5,947 bases of DNA from Oligoflexia bacterium (GTDB lineage: Bacteria > Bdellovibrionota > UBA1018): NCBI GenBank assembly GCA_903854365.1, contig CAINWE010000392.1:1-5947 (forward strand), written 5' to 3'. The notes under the pieces were generated by a model. That model saw only the letters and a program-made list of their open reading frames with translations. It searched no databases and was not told where the DNA came from. Position numbers and translations under genes: made by a program. Of this stretch, positions 4,583-5,947 are shown in pieces. Numbering within the stretch: the first letter of the stretch is position 1; every line of letters starts with the position of its first letter.

Positions 4583-5947
4583 ATGAATCTGCCGATAGAC
4601 GCACTCCTCCCGGAGATACTCGCTTCCCTGGAGAGTCATCCGAATTTAGTTCTCGAGGCTTCCCCTGGCTCGGGAAAGACGACACGAGTGCCGCCGGCTT
4701 TGTTGAGGTCTCGGTTTCGGGCCCCCGACCAGGAAGTGTGGGTGTTGGAGCCGAGACGGCTTGCAGCAAAATACAGTGCCCAGCGAATTGCCTCCGAACT
4801 GAGATCTGCGGTCGGGGATACCGTCGGGTATCAGTTTCGTTTTGAGAGCGTGTCCAGTCCTAGAACCCGTTTGAAGTTTGTGACGGAAGGGATGTTCATG
4901 CGCTTGTTGATGAACTCCCCTAAATTGGATCGGGTTGCTGCCGTGGTTTTGGATGAATTTCATGAAAGGCATCTTCATAGCGATGTAGCTCTCGGCTACT
5001 TAAAGTGGCTTCAATCTCATCATCGTCCTGACTTGAGGGTTATTCTCATGTCCGCAACCCTGGAGGCGGAGCCCCTGTCTCGCTACTTAGGGGGTGCCCC
5101 GATGGTTCGCCTGAATGCTGCCCTTCATCCTGTGAAGGTCAGTTACCTGCCATCTGCTCCTGCAAAAGCTTTGGATCAGGTAGTCCGCGAGGTGGCCCTG
5201 AGAGCGCTTCAAGACACGTCAGGTGATCTATTAGTTTTTCTTCCTGGAATAGCGGAGATGAGGCGATGTCAGCAATCCTTGGAGGGCCTTGCTCATGCGA
5301 GAGTGTTACTTCTTCATGGAGAGCTCTCTCGAGAAGAGCAGGACCAAGCTTTGTTGCCGGGGGGGCCGCGTAAAATTATCCTGTCTACCAATGTGGCAGA
5401 AACTTCACTCACTATTCCGGGGGTGACGGCCGTCATTGATAGCGGCCTTCATCGGTTGGCGAGTTATTCTTGGTGGTCTGGGATTCCTTCCCTGAGAACG
5501 CGGCCGATCAGTCGAGCTTCAGCCATTCAGCGGATGGGGCGTGCCGGACGAACGGGACCCGGAATCTGTTACCGGTTGTACACTCAAGGAGATTTTGAAA
5601 CACGCACGCACTTTGAAAAGTCCGAGATCATGCGATCCGATTTGTCTCAGATCCTTTTAGATTTGAAGGCACTTGGGGTGGGTGTTTCTACCTTCCCATG
5701 GTTTGAATCCCCTGCAAGTGCCTCGCTTCAGGCTGCTGAGGACCTACTCCATCGTCTTGGGGCTACGGAGCTAGACGGCCGGCTGACGGAATTGGGGAGT
5801 TTCATGTCTCGTATGCCTGCTCACCCACGTGTCTCCCGGATGCTCTTGGAGGCCCAAGAGCTGGGAGTACTCGAGGGAGCAAGCTGGATTGGAGCTGCTT
5901 TGACGGAGGGCAAAATTGACAGTGGCAACGCGATGGAGAGCTGGGTA
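4583..5947 (+). CDS. hrpB: ATP-dependent helicase HrpB, N-terminal 455 residues
   Basis: HrpB is a DEAH/RHA-family superfamily 2 helicase, predicted cytoplasmic, that couples NTP hydrolysis to nucleic-acid remodelling; its physiological role is poorly defined. The motif set is complete: Walker A SPGSGKTT (residues 27-34), motif Ia EPRRLAA (56-62), motif II DEFHER (124-129; Phe in place of the DEAH Ala is usual in HrpB), SAT (157-159), motif V STNVAETSLTIPG (268-280), and motif VI QRMGRAGRTG (316-325). The winged-helix and HA2-like region begins about residue 350. Family members are roughly 800-850 residues, so the HA2 remainder and HrpB-specific C-terminus lie beyond the right edge. The opening LPIDALLPEIL is the normal HrpB N-terminus, which fixes ATG 4583, yet no Shine-Dalgarno precedes it. 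The frame is intact with no sign of damage. It follows the unknown lipoprotein gene in the same direction; a functional link is doubtful. Confidence 0.97.
   Translation, partial: MNLPIDALLPEILASLESHPNLVLEASPGSGKTTRVPPALLRSRFRAPDQEVWVLEPRRLAAKYSAQRIASELRSAVGDTVGYQFRFESVSSPRTRLKFVTEGMFMRLLMNSPKLDRVAAVVLDEFHERHLHSDVALGYLKWLQSHHRPDLRVILMSATLEAEPLSRYLGGAPMVRLNAALHPVKVSYLPSAPAKALDQVVREVALRALQDTSGDLLVFLPGIAEMRRCQQSLEGLAHARVLLLHGELSREEQDQALLPGGPRKIILSTNVAETSLTIPGVTAVIDSGLHRLASYSWWSGIPSLRTRPISRASAIQRMGRAGRTGPGICYRLYTQGDFETRTHFEKSEIMRSDLSQILLDLKALGVGVSTFPWFESPASASLQAAEDLLHRLGATELDGRLTELGSFMSRMPAHPRVSRMLLEAQELGVLEGASWIGAALTEGKIDSGNAMESWV

Noticed and set aside
4646..4978. 110-codon minus-strand frame
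   Set aside because: It lies entirely opposite the HrpB RecA1 domain, whose Walker A, DEFH and neighbouring motifs are unmistakable on the plus strand.

Overview
The window reads as ordinary bacterial chromosome of roughly balanced base composition, densely coding, with no tRNA, rRNA, insertion sequence or CRISPR array visible. It holds three leftward genes, one rightward gene of unknown function and the 5' part of a rightward helicase gene. Four of the five products look exported (signal peptides, one good lipobox), so the window is mostly envelope or secreted-protein territory next to a housekeeping gene. The taxon cannot be fixed from sequence alone. The HEARHSD plus PHxxCPxGHxxxGxxxCD protein, the Cys/Gly 13-residue repeats and the -24/-12 promoter recall predatory Bdellovibrionota-type genomes. 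That is an impression from memory, not a database result.

Left part (1-2725, minus strand): a probable three-gene operon transcribed right to left. The first gene (2725-1877, TTG start with a good Shine-Dalgarno) encodes an exported protein with a zincin-like HEARH motif and a second Cys/His cluster. After 49 bp comes a 424-residue secreted protein carrying two blocks of a degenerate 13-residue repeat. Its stop codon shares an ATGA with the earliest possible start of a third gene, a Cys-containing exported protein cut by the left window edge.

Middle (2726-3045): a 320-bp divergent intergenic region. On the minus strand it contains TGGCAC-N5-TTGCT, an essentially consensus sigma-54 (-24/-12) promoter about 28 nt before the operon's start codon. 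Some 75-130 bp upstream of the predicted transcription start lies a cluster of TCTGTCGG half-sites in dyad arrangement, where enhancer-binding-protein sites are expected. The rightward side has an AT-rich candidate promoter, a small hairpin and a 24-codon mini-ORF whose stop overlaps the next gene's GTG start.

Right part: 3046-4503 encodes an unrecognised putative lipoprotein with four visible zones (Ala/Gly/Ser linker, beta-rich region, Asp/Glu/Ser tract, aromatic and basic helical tail). After a 79-bp gap, 4583 to the right edge encodes the N-terminal 455 residues of HrpB, a DEAH/RHA-type ATP-dependent helicase, identified with high confidence from its complete motif set.

The most interesting hypothesis is that a sigma-54-dependent activator switches on a small operon of secreted Cys-rich proteins, one of them a candidate metallopeptidase. 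Promoter architecture and gene order support this. Function remains unknown.
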